Shown: positions 1 to 9,119, counted from the stretch's first letter. The stretch is DNA of 64,000 nucleotides from Nonomuraea sp. NEAU-A123 (GCF_018603905.1 NZ_JAHFZZ010000009.1:436200-500199); one strand, 5' to 3'. A program made the numbers and translations. Notes: generated by a model not told the origin, from the letters alone.

Positions 1-1302
1 CAAGGAGCGCAGGAAGTCGTCAGCGGTCATCTTCTTGCTGATGAGGCCCTGGACACCAGGGGTCAGCTTGTCGATCATGCCGGGGGAGGCGTAGTCGGGG
101 AACGGGACGATCCCGTTGTTCTGCGCCACCGGCGTGAAGGCCTTGGCGATGTCGCCGCGCAGGCCCGTCGCGCCCAGCTCGGCCTTGGTGTCGACCGGCA
201 TGAACCCGCCGTCGAACTCGATCTTCGCCGCCTCCGGCGAGCTCAGGAAGTCCAGGAACGCCGCGGCGACGTTCGGGTACTTCGACTTGGCCGAGATGGC
301 GTACGCCACGCTCGCCCCCGAGGCGACGTTCAACGGCGTGGTCGACTCCGAGGGCATGAGGAAGAAGCCGACGTTCTCCTTCATTTCGGTCTCCAGCGTC
401 GTGGCTGCCCAGTTGCCGGTCACCAGGAACGCGCTCTTGCCCTTGGAGAAGTTCGCCAGCGCGTCGGCGTCGGCCGTGGCGTTCGCCGACTCGGGGAAGT
501 ATCCCTTGTCCGCCCAGTCCATCAGCATCTTGGTGGCCTTCTGCGCGCCCGGGTTCTCGATCGTCCCGCCCGGCTCGCCGTACACCCAGGACCGGTAGGC
601 CTTCACGTCACCGGTGACGTTGAGCAGCGCGTTCCACAGGTGGAACCCGCCCACCTGGAGCGCGCCGAGGCTCAGCGGGGTCTGCCCGGCGCCCTTCACC
701 TTCGCCAGCGCGGCCTCGAACTCGCCGAGCGTCTTCGGCACGTCCTTGACACCCGCCTTGGAGAGGATCTCCTTGTTGTAGTAGACGCCCACCACCGACA
801 GCGCGCCGGGCGCGGCGTACAGGCCGCCGGTCCCGAACCGCTTGGCCGCCTTGTCCGAGCTGAGCACCTCCAGGCTGGCCGGCGGGAACTTGCCGTCCCA
901 GCCGTACGCCTTGGACCACGGGCCCAGGTCCAGGATCAGCCCGGCCGGCACCAGGGAGTTCATCGCGCCGGGGTTGTACTGCGCGATGTCCGGCGCCGAG
1001 TCGGACGACATCGACAGCTTGATCGACTTGACGTAGTCGTTGAACGGCGTCATCTGCGGCTTGATGGTGACGTTCGGATGGAGCTTGGTGAAGGCGTCCA
1101 CCAGCGTCTTGGTGGGCGGATCATTGCTGTAGGCCAGGGTCAGCGTGACCGGGTCGCTGGGGACGGTCGTCGATACGTCGACCTTCTTCGCGGTGGCCGG
1201 AGCGGTCGTGCCGCCGGTGCCCGCGCAGGCCGTCAGGGTGAGTGTCGCCGCGGTGCCGAGCGCCACGAGCGCCTGCCACCGACCTGGTGTTGTCATGTGC
1301 AT
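1..1302 (-). CDS. Sugar ABC transporter solute-binding lipoprotein (partial)
   Basis: Extracellular binding protein of a carbohydrate ABC importer (bacterial family 1). The gene runs off the left edge, so the C-terminus is missing. The N-terminus has a signal peptide ending in a lipobox (LTAC at about residues 22-25), followed by a Gly/Thr-rich linker and a periplasmic-binding fold with the usual SAPDIAQYN and ALSVVGVYYNKE stretches. Two in-frame ATG codons are possible (1302 and 1296); the second is better spaced from the GAAAGG ribosome site. It lies 49 bp downstream of the ROK regulator in the same direction. Its permease genes are probably beyond the window, and the neighbouring genes suggest an amino-sugar substrate. 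Confidence 0.88.
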   Translation of the reverse strand, partial: MHMTTPGRWQALVALGTAATLTLTACAGTGGTTAPATAKKVDVSTTVPSDPVTLTLAYSNDPPTKTLVDAFTKLHPNVTIKPQMTPFNDYVKSIKLSMSSDSAPDIAQYNPGAMNSLVPAGLILDLGPWSKAYGWDGKFPPASLEVLSSDKAAKRFGTGGLYAAPGALSVVGVYYNKEILSKAGVKDVPKTLGEFEAALAKVKGAGQTPLSLGALQVGGFHLWNALLNVTGDVKAYRSWVYGEPGGTIENPGAQKATKMLMDWADKGYFPESANATADADALANFSKGKSAFLVTGNWAATTLETEMKENVGFFLMPSESTTPLNVASGASVAYAISAKSKYPNVAAAFLDFLSSPEAAKIEFDGGFMPVDTKAELGATGLRGDIAKAFTPVAQNNGIVPFPDYASPGMIDKLTPGVQGLISKKMTADDFLRSL

Positions 1303-1320
1303 GACCTTTCGCCTATCTCT

Positions 1321-1341
1321 GATATCCGCGTCGCCGATATC
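1321..1341. promoter_or_regulatory. GATATC(CG) direct repeat upstream of the binding-protein gene
   Basis: The self-palindromic hexamer GATATC occurs twice 15 bp apart (1321-1326 and 1336-1341), each followed by CG or CCG, in the 49-bp gap between the ROK gene and the binding-protein gene. Spacing and position suit an operator or internal promoter element. No experimental class of site is recognised. Confidence 0.3.
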
Positions 1342-1351
1342 CGGGGGGTCT

Positions 1352-2620
1352 TCAACGAGTCTCCTGACGGCCGCTGCGCACCAGGTCGAACCTGGTGCGC
1401 TCGAGCTCGTCCAGCGAGTGGCGCAGGGCCCCATGGACGACGGCGTCGTCCTGGAGCGTCGAGACCTCCAGGGCCGGTTGGTCCAGAGGCTGTTCGGACA
1501 GGTGCCGCCGGACCGCGGCGAGCAGCGTCTCGCCGCATCTGGCCAGGGGCCCGCCGATGACCACGAGCCGTGGATCGAGGATCGCCCGGATCGCCGCGAC
1601 GCCTTTGGCGAAGCGGCGGGCGACCACGTCGATCACGTCCAGGGCGGACGGTGTGCCGTCGACGACGGCGTCCAGCACGGCGTCGAACGCCCGCTCCCCC
1701 GCGGCCTCGATCCGGGCCCGGAAGGCGTCGTCGCCGTCGCGTTCGGCCGCCACCCTGGCCAGGCGGACGATCTCCTCGCCGCCCACCCAGTCCTCGAACG
1801 GGCCGAGGCCGTGCGGATGGCGGGGCTCGGGCGGGGTGGCCGCGAACAGGTCCAGGAAGCCGACGTCGCCGGCGTCGTTGGAGGCGCCTCGATAGAGCTC
1901 GCCGTTCAGCACGATCCCGGCGCCGACGCGTTCGCCCCAGTGGACCATCACCAGTGAGTCCTCGCGCCGCTCCGCGCCTCGCCAGCGCTCGCCCTGGGTG
2001 GCCAGCTTGACGTCGTTGTCCAGGTAGATCGGGCAGCCGAGTGCGTCCTTCATCCGGCGCGCGAGGATGTCGCCGGTCAGGCCGGGCATGCTCGGGATGA
2101 GCCTGATGATCCCGGTCGCCGGGTCGACGATGCCGGGGGTGCCCACCGAGGCGAACCAGAGGTCGCCGGTCGTGATGCCCGCCGAGTCGAGCGTGCGCGC
2201 CACCGTGGACAGGAGTGTCTCCACCACCTGCTCGCCGCTCGAAACCACCTGCTCGCCGCTCGAACCGCCGCCGAGCTGCACCGCGTCGGTCGCGATGACC
2301 GTACCGGCGAGGTCCGACACCGCCATCCGCAGGTCCTGCGGGCTGATCGAGAGGCCGAGCACGTAGCCGGCCTCCGCCCGGAACCGTACGAGCTGCGCGG
2401 GCCGTCCCGCCCTGCTGGAGTCGCGATCAAGCGAGCCGAACTCGACGAGACCCTCCGCGACCAGCGCGTTGAGCGAGCGCGTGACCGCCTGCCGCGACAG
2501 CCCTACCGCCTTGGCCAGCGCGGACACGCTCATGCTGGTCTCGGTCCGCAGCCGCCGCAGGATGGCGCCGGCGTTGACCTCCCGCATGAACTGCGTGCCA
2601 ACCGCGACCACCTGCTCCAT
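1352..2620 (-). CDS. ROK-family transcriptional regulator (NagC/XylR type)
   Basis: Predicted sugar-responsive repressor of 422 residues. Residues about 15-65 form a winged helix-turn-helix (SVSALAKAVGLSRQAVTRSL). The rest is a ROK sugar-kinase-like fold with the motifs VGTPGIVD and YLDNDVKLATQGE. The canonical CGxxGC zinc motif of ROK kinases is absent, as expected for a regulator rather than an enzyme. It is divergent from the alpha-N-acetylglucosaminidase/murQ/kinase operon and co-directional with the binding-protein gene, so it probably controls both. An in-frame 21-bp tandem duplication (2223-2264) gives SGEQVV twice. Confidence 0.9.
   Translation of the reverse strand: MEQVVAVGTQFMREVNAGAILRRLRTETSMSVSALAKAVGLSRQAVTRSLNALVAEGLVEFGSLDRDSSRAGRPAQLVRFRAEAGYVLGLSISPQDLRMAVSDLAGTVIATDAVQLGGGSSGEQVVSSGEQVVETLLSTVARTLDSAGITTGDLWFASVGTPGIVDPATGIIRLIPSMPGLTGDILARRMKDALGCPIYLDNDVKLATQGERWRGAERREDSLVMVHWGERVGAGIVLNGELYRGASNDAGDVGFLDLFAATPPEPRHPHGLGPFEDWVGGEEIVRLARVAAERDGDDAFRARIEAAGERAFDAVLDAVVDGTPSALDVIDVVARRFAKGVAAIRAILDPRLVVIGGPLARCGETLLAAVRRHLSEQPLDQPALEVSTLQDDAVVHGALRHSLDELERTRFDLVRSGRQETR
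2223..2264. repeat. Perfect 21-bp tandem duplication inside the ROK gene
   Basis: Bases 2223-2243 are repeated exactly at 2244-2264. The duplication keeps frame and adds seven residues (SGEQVV motif twice) in the loop after the first beta strands of the ROK domain. The lack of any mismatch points to a recent slippage event. Confidence 0.9.
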
Positions 2621-2646
2621 GACTCTCCCCTGGTGTCGACTTGCCG

Positions 2647-2676
2647 GTACGGTAGCATAATAATTATGGACCGTAC
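2647..2676. promoter_or_regulatory. Nested palindromic operator between ROK gene and NAGLU operon
   Basis: An exact inverted repeat CATAAT-A-ATTATG (2656-2668) is flanked by a second pair, GTACGGT (2647-2653) and ACCGTAC (2670-2676), one base off symmetry. It lies in the 87-bp divergent intergenic region, 27-61 bp from either start codon, and is AT-rich against a GC-rich background. It is the obvious candidate binding site for the ROK regulator; that assignment is inference. Confidence 0.65.
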
Positions 2677-2707
2677 GGAACTAATTCGTCGAGGGGCGTG
2701 ACCTGCG

Positions 2708-4864
2708 ATGTCATCCGGTGATCCCGAGCAGGCACCACCGTGGGCGGACACCGTCCGCGGCCTGGCTCATCGTGTTCTCGGACCGGTGGCCGAGTCGATC
2801 CGGTTCGTCACGCGCGACGGCGCGGGGCGCGGCTACGAGTACGAGGCGAGGGACGGCGCGCTCACCGTCGCCGCGACGGATGGTGTGAGCGCGTCCGTCG
2901 CTCTCCATCACTATCTGCGGGAACGCTGCGGTCTGTCCGTGGGCTGGGACACCGTGCTGCCGCTGAGGCTGACGTCCCTTACGGACAGCCCGCCCCGGCG
3001 GGGCGCGGCCCGGGTCCAGGACGGCTACTACTTCAATTTCTGCACGTTCAGTTACACGATGCCCTACTGGGACTGGGCCGACTGGGAGCGCGAGATCGAC
3101 TGGATGGCCCTGCACGGCATCACCATGCCGCTCGCCATCACCGGCCACGAGGCCGTGCTGCACGCCGCCTACTCCCTGCTCGATCTCGACGACCAGACCA
3201 TCCGCGGCTTTCTGGGCGGCCCAGGCTACCTGCCGTTCCAGTTCATGGGCTGCCTGGACGGCTTCGCCGGTCCGCTCTCCGCGTCCTGGATCGAGCGCCA
3301 TCGCGAGCTCGGGGCGCGCGTCCTCGACCGCGAGCGCGCCTTCGGCATGACGCCCATCCTTCCGGCCTTCACCGGGCACGTCCCGCCCGAGATCGCCGGG
3401 TCGGCGCGAGCGAGCCGCCGCGACTGGCAGGGCTTCGAGACCTGGGTCCTCGACCCGGCCGACCCGCTCTACGAGCGGCTGAGCGCCGAGATCACCCGTA
3501 CGCAGATCAAGTTCTTCGGCACCGATCACCGGTACGCCGCCGATCCGTTCATCGAGATGATCCCGGTCGACGCCGACCCGGCCTTCCCCGGAGCCGTGGC
3601 GGCGGCGACGCTGGCCGGTCTGCGGGCCGCCGATCCGGACGCGGTCTGGGTCATGCAGGCCTGGCCGTTCTCCTACCAGCGGGACTTCTGGACCGACGAC
3701 CGCGTCACCGCCTTTCTCGACGCGATTCCGGATGACCGGATGCTCATCGCGGACCTGTGGGCGGAGTACGACCCGCTGTGGCAGCGCTTCGAGCAGTTCG
3801 CCGGCAAGCCCTGGCTCTGGTGCGCGCTGCTCAACTTCGGCGGCCGCACCGATCCGGTCGCCGACCTGCGCGGAGTCCCGGCCTCGGTCGACACCGCCCT
3901 GGCGGCGCCGAACCCGCCCGCCGGCCTCGGCCTGTCGATGGAGGCCACCCGCAACAACCCCGTCTTCTTCGAGCTGGTGGCCGACCAGATCTGGAACCAG
4001 GTCACCGACCTCGACGCCTGGCTCGACGCCTTCGTGACCCAGCGCTATGGCAGGGGCACGGCCGCACTGCGGACCGCCTGGCACGGGCTCCTGAACTCCG
4101 TCTACGACCCCCGAGGCCGGCGGATCTACCCCGCGCAGTTCAACGGCATCCTCACCGCCAAGCCCTCCTACACGGGGATGGAGCGGGCACGCGCCGACGT
4201 CACCCAGGCCCTCTGGTACGAGCCGGCCGTGCTGGCGGAGGCCTGGGAACGGCTGATCGAGGTGGCCGAGCACGACCGCGACCTGGCGGACGGCCCGCTG
4301 GGGCACGATCTCGCCGAGGTGGGGATCGCGTTCATGGCCAGGGTCGCCGACCGCTACTACCTCGACGCCGTGGAGCAGTCGGTGTCGCGCGGTACGCCTG
4401 ACCTGCCGGAGATCGCCCGGTTCCTGCGCGTCTTCGAAGACCTCGACCGGATGCTGGCCACCCGGCCCGAGTACACCTTCCAGCACTGGGAGTCCAAGGC
4501 CCTGTCGTGGGCCGCCGACCCGGCCGACCGAGACGTCCTGCTGGACAACGCCCGCCGCATCATCACGGTGTGGGGCTCCACGGACAGTCCCCTGCTCGAC
4601 GACTACGCGGGACGCCATTGGAGCGGGCTCGTCGGCGGCTACTACCGCGATCGCTGGGAGTTGTGGGCGCGCGGCCTCGACCGCGCGCTCGCCACGCCCG
4701 GCGCCGCCCCCGAGGCGGATCTCCAGGAACAGCTCCGTGAACGGGCCGAGACCTTCCTGCGGGAAGGGCCGGCGCCCGCGCCGGCGGACCTGGGCGACCT
4801 CGCCACCGAGTCACGCCGGCTGTTCACCGCCTACGCGGCCCAGACTTCAGAAAACGATCGATGA
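2708..4864 (+). CDS. Alpha-N-acetylglucosaminidase, GH89 (NAGLU-like)
   Basis: Predicted to release terminal alpha-linked GlcNAc from glycans. The 718 residues match family GH89: a small N-terminal domain, then the hallmark CTFSYTMPYWDWADWERE (about residues 113-130), DWMALHG, PAFTGHVPPE (about 220-229), VMQAWPF, and GLSMEATRNNP around residue 412, where the nucleophile glutamate of human NAGLU aligns. No signal peptide is visible, so it may act in the cytoplasm on imported oligosaccharides. It is the first gene of an operon with murQ (8-bp gap) and an amino-sugar kinase, divergent from the ROK regulator. Confidence 0.9.
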   Translation: MSSGDPEQAPPWADTVRGLAHRVLGPVAESIRFVTRDGAGRGYEYEARDGALTVAATDGVSASVALHHYLRERCGLSVGWDTVLPLRLTSLTDSPPRRGAARVQDGYYFNFCTFSYTMPYWDWADWEREIDWMALHGITMPLAITGHEAVLHAAYSLLDLDDQTIRGFLGGPGYLPFQFMGCLDGFAGPLSASWIERHRELGARVLDRERAFGMTPILPAFTGHVPPEIAGSARASRRDWQGFETWVLDPADPLYERLSAEITRTQIKFFGTDHRYAADPFIEMIPVDADPAFPGAVAAATLAGLRAADPDAVWVMQAWPFSYQRDFWTDDRVTAFLDAIPDDRMLIADLWAEYDPLWQRFEQFAGKPWLWCALLNFGGRTDPVADLRGVPASVDTALAAPNPPAGLGLSMEATRNNPVFFELVADQIWNQVTDLDAWLDAFVTQRYGRGTAALRTAWHGLLNSVYDPRGRRIYPAQFNGILTAKPSYTGMERARADVTQALWYEPAVLAEAWERLIEVAEHDRDLADGPLGHDLAEVGIAFMARVADRYYLDAVEQSVSRGTPDLPEIARFLRVFEDLDRMLATRPEYTFQHWESKALSWAADPADRDVLLDNARRIITVWGSTDSPLLDDYAGRHWSGLVGGYYRDRWELWARGLDRALATPGAAPEADLQEQLRERAETFLREGPAPAPADLGDLATESRRLFTAYAAQTSENDR

Positions 4865-4872
4865 GGAGAACG

Positions 4873-5769
4873 ATGCCCCAGGTGGTACCGCCGACCGAGC
4901 GCCGGAATCCACGCACCGCCGACATCGACACCCTGGAGTCCCGTGAGGTGCTCCGGCTGCTCCAGGAGGAGGACGCCCGGGCGGTCGAGGCCGTCGGCGC
5001 GGCCATCGACCCGCTCGCCCGGGCGGTGGACGAAGCACATCTCCGCCTGAGCCGGGGCGGAACGGTGCACTACTTCGGCGCCGGCGCGTCGGGGCGGCTG
5101 GCGGTGCTGGACGCCACCGAGATCACCCCGACCTTCGGGGTGGCGCGTGAGCTGTTCACCGCCCACTTCGCCGGTGGGCCCGCCGCCGTCGCCGACTCGT
5201 CCGTCGATCGCGAGGACTCCGAGGCGCTGGGCGCCGCCGACGCCGCGATCCTCGACGAGACCAGCGTGGCGATCGGGATCACGGCGTCCGGGTCGACTCC
5301 GTACGTGGCCGGCGCGCTCCGCGTGGCCCGGTCCGCCGGCGCTCTCACGGTGCTGGTCACCTGCGACCCGGACGCCCCGCTCCGCGAGCTGGCCGAGATC
5401 ACCGTCGTCGCCGCCACCGGGCCGGAGGCGCTGACCGGCTCCACCCGGCTCAAGGCGGGCACGGCGACGAAGGTGATCCTCAACTCGTTCTCGACGGCTC
5501 TCATGATCAAGGCCGGCCGGACGTACGGGAACCTCATGGTCGGGCTGGTCGCCACCAACGGCAAGCTCGGCGAGCGCGCGGTGCGGCTGCTCGTCGAGGC
5601 GACAGGCGAGGACGAGGCGAGCTGCCGCGCGGTCCTGACCGACGCGGGCGGGAACATCCCGCAGGCTCTCGTACGGCTGCTCACCGGCTGCTCCCCCGAA
5701 CAGGCGCGGACCGCGCTGGAACAGCACCCGGGCGTCCGGGCGGCCGTCGCCGCACTGGGCGGGCGCTAG
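4873..5769 (+). CDS. murQ: N-acetylmuramic acid 6-phosphate etherase
   Basis: MurQ cleaves the lactyl ether of MurNAc-6-phosphate to give GlcNAc-6-phosphate and D-lactate in peptidoglycan recycling. The SIS-domain signatures are clear: TERRNPRTADIDTL at the N-terminus, YFGAGASGRLAVLDATE (about residues 66-82, including the active-site Glu), and GSTRLKAGTATKVILN near residue 187. Length, 298 residues, is normal. I chose ATG 4873 because GAGGAGA sits just before it; an ATG at 4861, which would overlap the previous stop by 4 bp, has no such site. The etherase next to GH89 implies that the cluster handles cell-wall-type amino sugars. Confidence 0.95.
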   Translation: MPQVVPPTERRNPRTADIDTLESREVLRLLQEEDARAVEAVGAAIDPLARAVDEAHLRLSRGGTVHYFGAGASGRLAVLDATEITPTFGVARELFTAHFAGGPAAVADSSVDREDSEALGAADAAILDETSVAIGITASGSTPYVAGALRVARSAGALTVLVTCDPDAPLRELAEITVVAATGPEALTGSTRLKAGTATKVILNSFSTALMIKAGRTYGNLMVGLVATNGKLGERAVRLLVEATGEDEASCRAVLTDAGGNIPQALVRLLTGCSPEQARTALEQHPGVRAAVAALGGR

Positions 5770-6765
5770 ATGAGCTTCGCGGGCGTCGACGTCGGCGGTG
5801 GCGGGATCAGGGTACGGATCGAGGCCGGCGGGTCGAGCGCGGCCGGGGACGACGCGTCTCCGGTACCGCGTGAGGAGGGCAGGGTCGACCTCGATCGGCT
5901 CGCGATACGGATCACCCGGGTCATCGAGGAGGCCGTACGCGACCTGGAGATCGACCGGTTCGCCGGCATGGCGATCGGCACGACCGGGCTGCCCGGCCTG
6001 GTCCGGGACCCGAGCACGCTCTGGCACGCGCTGCGCGATCGGTTCGGCCTGGGCGCGCTCGTGGTCACCGGCGACATGGTGACCACGCACGTCGGCGCGC
6101 TCGGCTTCCAGCCCGGAGTCGTCGTCGCCGCGGGCACGGGCGTCATCACCCTCGGCACCGACCTGGCCGGCGTCTGGAACCAGTCCGACGGGTGGGGATA
6201 CCTGCTCGGCGACCACGGCGGCGGCGCCTGGATCGGAATGCGGGGCCTGCACGCGGCGCTGCGCGCGCATGACGGCCGGGTCGGCGGATCGGCCGCTCTT
6301 CTCAAGCACCTGACGGCCCGCTTCGGGCACCCCTCGGAGCTGGTGGCGCTGGTCTACGCCTCGGGGTCGGCGGCCCACCACTTCGCCTCGTTCGCGCCGT
6401 ACGTCGGCGAGGCGGCACGCGACGGGGACCCGGTGGCCCGGCAGATCTGGACCGAGGCCGGCCGGCAGCTCGGCCAGACCGCGGTGGCCGCCGCGTCCGG
6501 ACTCGAACCGGTCTTCTCCTGGGGCGGCCGCCTCTTCGACGCCGCGGACCTGCTGATGGAGCCCTTCCAGAACACGGTCCGGACCCTGCTCCCCGACGCT
6601 CGCTTCAGGCCACCGCGAGGGACCTCGGCCGATGGCGCGCTCGCCCTGGCCCGAGCCGCCGCCGACGGATCGGTACGGCCGCACCACCCCTACGTCTACG
6701 TCTTCACCGAGGCGGAGACGGGCAGCCCTCAGCCGATCGGTGGATCGGCTCAGCCGTCCGGCTGA
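5770..6765 (+). CDS. BadF/BadG-type ATPase, probable N-acetylglucosamine/MurNAc kinase
   Basis: ASKHA-fold kinase of 331 residues, similar in layout to eukaryotic-type GlcNAc kinases. Visible motifs are the phosphate-1 loop FAGVDVGGGG at the N-terminus, VVAAGTGVITLG (phosphate-2), LLGDHGGGAWIG, and FSWGGRLFD near the adenosine site. The start codon directly follows the murQ stop (TAG-ATG), which suggests translational coupling. It would phosphorylate the amino sugar before MurQ acts. Whether the substrate is GlcNAc, MurNAc or both cannot be read from the sequence. Confidence 0.85.
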   Translation: MSFAGVDVGGGGIRVRIEAGGSSAAGDDASPVPREEGRVDLDRLAIRITRVIEEAVRDLEIDRFAGMAIGTTGLPGLVRDPSTLWHALRDRFGLGALVVTGDMVTTHVGALGFQPGVVVAAGTGVITLGTDLAGVWNQSDGWGYLLGDHGGGAWIGMRGLHAALRAHDGRVGGSAALLKHLTARFGHPSELVALVYASGSAAHHFASFAPYVGEAARDGDPVARQIWTEAGRQLGQTAVAAASGLEPVFSWGGRLFDAADLLMEPFQNTVRTLLPDARFRPPRGTSADGALALARAAADGSVRPHHPYVYVFTEAETGSPQPIGGSAQPSG

Positions 6766-6837
6766 TCGGGCGGTTCAGCCGTCGAGTCATGAGAACGGCC
6801 GATGCGCGGGCGGGCGGGGCGTTGCGACGCTGAAGGC

Positions 6838-7215
6838 ATGCGCCATCCCACGAACTCCCCGCCTTCGCGCGCGACAGCCGATGAGGACCTGAACCATCCG
6901 CGCAGCCTGACGGCGTTCCGCGGCATGAAGGTCCTCGTCGGCTGCTATTTCGTCCTCAGCGTGCTCACCCTCGTGGCCGCCTACCTGCTGCGCGACGACC
7001 CCGGGATGGTGAACGACACGGTCTGGGTCCGCGGCGTGATCGTCACCGTCACCTCGTCGCTGATGTTCGCCTTCGTGGTCGGCACGGCCCGCAGCCGTCG
7101 CCGCCGGCGGAGGAACCACCACCCCACTAGGAGTCCTGCTACTGCGCCGATTCCCCCAGGCCGCCTCGCGCACGGAAACTGTCAGTGTCCGAGCGCACAC
7201 TGTGCGTATGTCTGA
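6838..7215 (+). CDS. Small membrane protein, possibly C-terminally truncated
   Basis: 125 codons encode two clear transmembrane segments (about residues 31-49 and 66-85) after a polar N-terminus, then a basic run (RSRRRRRR) and a low-complexity Pro/His tail. Actinomycetes have a family of small four-TM proteins that begin like this; here the second half looks replaced by unrelated sequence, so truncation or a frameshift is likely (inference from memory). The end overlaps the start of the next gene. The ribosome site is weak (GAAGG directly before ATG). Function unknown. Confidence 0.45.
   Translation: MRHPTNSPPSRATADEDLNHPRSLTAFRGMKVLVGCYFVLSVLTLVAAYLLRDDPGMVNDTVWVRGVIVTVTSSLMFAFVVGTARSRRRRRRNHHPTRSPATAPIPPGRLAHGNCQCPSAHCAYV
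7183..7202. promoter_or_regulatory. Inverted repeat CAGTGT-N8-ACACTG before the ABC exporter
   Basis: Perfect 6-bp arms (7183-7188 and 7197-7202) lie immediately before the ATG at 7208. No Shine-Dalgarno site is visible there, so the message may be leaderless and the repeat may overlap the promoter. An operator for an unlinked regulator is the simplest reading. Confidence 0.45.
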
Positions 7216-9070
7216 TGAGCCTCTCGAACTCGGCGAGATCTCCGTCGCCGACTGGCATGCCCACACCGACAAGATGGCGGAGGTCAGCTTCCTGACCATC
7301 GCCCGCCGACTGCCCTCGCTCGTGCGCCAGGCGATGCGCATGGCGTGGGGAGCCAGCCCGCGCGACGCCCTGGCCACCATCTCGCTCAACCTGCTCGGCG
7401 GGGTGTTCACCGCGTTCGGGCTGCTGGCCACCACCGGCGTGCTCGCCGCCCTGTTCAGCCAGGGGCCCACACCCGACCGCGTGACGGCCGCGCTGCCCAG
7501 CCTCGCCCTGGTCGCCACCGCCGCCGCGCTGCGCACCGCCATGCAGGCAGGCGCCGGCTGGGCGCAATCCCGCCTCACCCCCCAGATCTCCCGGCTCACC
7601 GAGGAGCGGCTCTACGGCCTGACCAGCCGCGTCGACCTGGTCGCCTACGACGACCCCGACTTCCACGACTCCCTCGAACGCGCCAACATGCGGGGCGTGG
7701 CGGTGGCCGACTCGGTGGTGACCTCGGCCATCGACGTGGTGACCGCCGCGGTCGGCATCACGGCCGTGGCCGGCGTCCTCGGCGTACTCCACCCGGTGCT
7801 GCTGCCGCTGCTCCTGCTGGCCGTGCTGCCCGACGCCTGGGCCGCGATCCGTAGCGCGCGGATGCGCTACATGACGATGCACGCGCTCATCCCGGCCCGC
7901 CGCCGTAAGTGGATCATCGCCGAGCTGCTGGCCGATCGCGAGTCCGCCGCGGAGGTCCGCTCGTTCACGATGCGCGGCTTCCTGCTGCGCATGTACGACG
8001 CGGTGGCCAAGGCCGAGCAGGACGTCCTGCTGCGGCTGGCAAGACGGGAGACGGTGGCGCGGCTCGTGGGCGAGTCCTTCGGCGGCCTGGGCACCGGCCT
8101 GGTCTATGTCGCGCTCGGCATCCTGCTGGCCATCGCCGCGATCCCGCTCGCCGTGGCGGGCACCGCCGTCCTGGCGATCAGATCCGCCCAGCAGTCCCTG
8201 AGCAACCTGATGTACGCCACCAACCGCCTCTACGAGCAGGGCCTCTACTTCACCGACTTCCTGGAGTTCTGTGCCGACGCCGAACGCCGCCTCCCCGGCC
8301 CCCGCCCGCTCACGGCCCCCGAAGCCTTCCAACGCATCATCGCCGACGCCGTGACCTTCACCTACCCGGGCGCCGACGAGCCCGCCCTCTGCGACGTGTC
8401 CATCGAGATCAAACGCGGGGAGATCGTCGCCTTCGTCGGCGAGAACGGCTCGGGCAAGACCACCCTCGCCAAGATCCTGGCCGGCCTGTACGAGCCCGAC
8501 AGCGGCACCGTCTCCTGGGACGAGACCAACCTCAAAGAGGTCAGCCCCGATGACCTCCGCCTGCGCACCGCGGTCATCGCGCAGGACCACACCCGCTGGC
8601 CGCTCACCGCCCGCTACAACATCACCATGGGCACCGACAAAGGCGATGCCGCCCTGCACTCGGCCGCCGAGGTGGCCGGTGCCGACGAGGTCGTCGCCGA
8701 CCTCCCGCTCGGCTACCGCACCCTGCTCGACCGGCGCTTCAAGGACGGCCACGAGCTGTCGGGCGGCCAGTGGCAGCGCATCGCGGTCGCCCGTGGCTTC
8801 CACCGCGACGCGGCCCTGCTCATCTGCGACGAACCCACGGCCGCCCTCGACGCCCGCGCCGAACACGCCCTGTTCGAACGCATCCGCGGCCACTCCGACG
8901 GACGCACGGTCCTGCTGATCACCCACCGGCTGGCCAGCGTCCGCTACGCCGACCGCATCTACGTCCTGGAGCACGGCAAGGTGACAGAGCAGGGCAACCA
9001 CGCCACCCTCATGTCCTTGGACGGCCTGTACGCCGACCTCTACACCCTCCAAGCCAGCGCATACCAATAG
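7208..9070 (+). CDS. ABC transporter, fused permease and ATPase (type I exporter)
   Basis: A 620-residue half-transporter with an N-terminal six-helix membrane domain (about residues 50-330) and a C-terminal nucleotide-binding domain: Walker A GENGSGKTT near residue 411, signature LSGGQWQR near 517, Walker B ALLICDEPT near 540, and the H-loop LLITHR. It probably works as a homodimer exporting drugs, lipids or peptides; the substrate is not evident. A GTG at 7202 is an alternative start. The gene overlaps the preceding small membrane protein by 8 bp. A hairpin-forming 44-bp repeat lies 5 bp after its stop codon. Confidence 0.9.
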   Translation: MSDEPLELGEISVADWHAHTDKMAEVSFLTIARRLPSLVRQAMRMAWGASPRDALATISLNLLGGVFTAFGLLATTGVLAALFSQGPTPDRVTAALPSLALVATAAALRTAMQAGAGWAQSRLTPQISRLTEERLYGLTSRVDLVAYDDPDFHDSLERANMRGVAVADSVVTSAIDVVTAAVGITAVAGVLGVLHPVLLPLLLLAVLPDAWAAIRSARMRYMTMHALIPARRRKWIIAELLADRESAAEVRSFTMRGFLLRMYDAVAKAEQDVLLRLARRETVARLVGESFGGLGTGLVYVALGILLAIAAIPLAVAGTAVLAIRSAQQSLSNLMYATNRLYEQGLYFTDFLEFCADAERRLPGPRPLTAPEAFQRIIADAVTFTYPGADEPALCDVSIEIKRGEIVAFVGENGSGKTTLAKILAGLYEPDSGTVSWDETNLKEVSPDDLRLRTAVIAQDHTRWPLTARYNITMGTDKGDAALHSAAEVAGADEVVADLPLGYRTLLDRRFKDGHELSGGQWQRIAVARGFHRDAALLICDEPTAALDARAEHALFERIRGHSDGRTVLLITHRLASVRYADRIYVLEHGKVTEQGNHATLMSLDGLYADLYTLQASAYQ

Positions 9071-9075
9071 CCGCC

Positions 9076-9119
9076 TCCCCTACCGCCGGGCTCGGTCGAT
9101 ACCCCGGGCCCGCGCGGCT
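9076..9119 (+). repeat. 44-bp direct repeat, copy 1
   Basis: Identical over 44 bp to 9994-10037. It contains a hairpin, CGGGCTCGG and CCGGGCCCG separated by 8 bases (one mismatch). This copy sits 5 bp after the ABC exporter stop and could serve as its terminator. The two copies bracket the gtrA gene. Confidence 0.9.
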
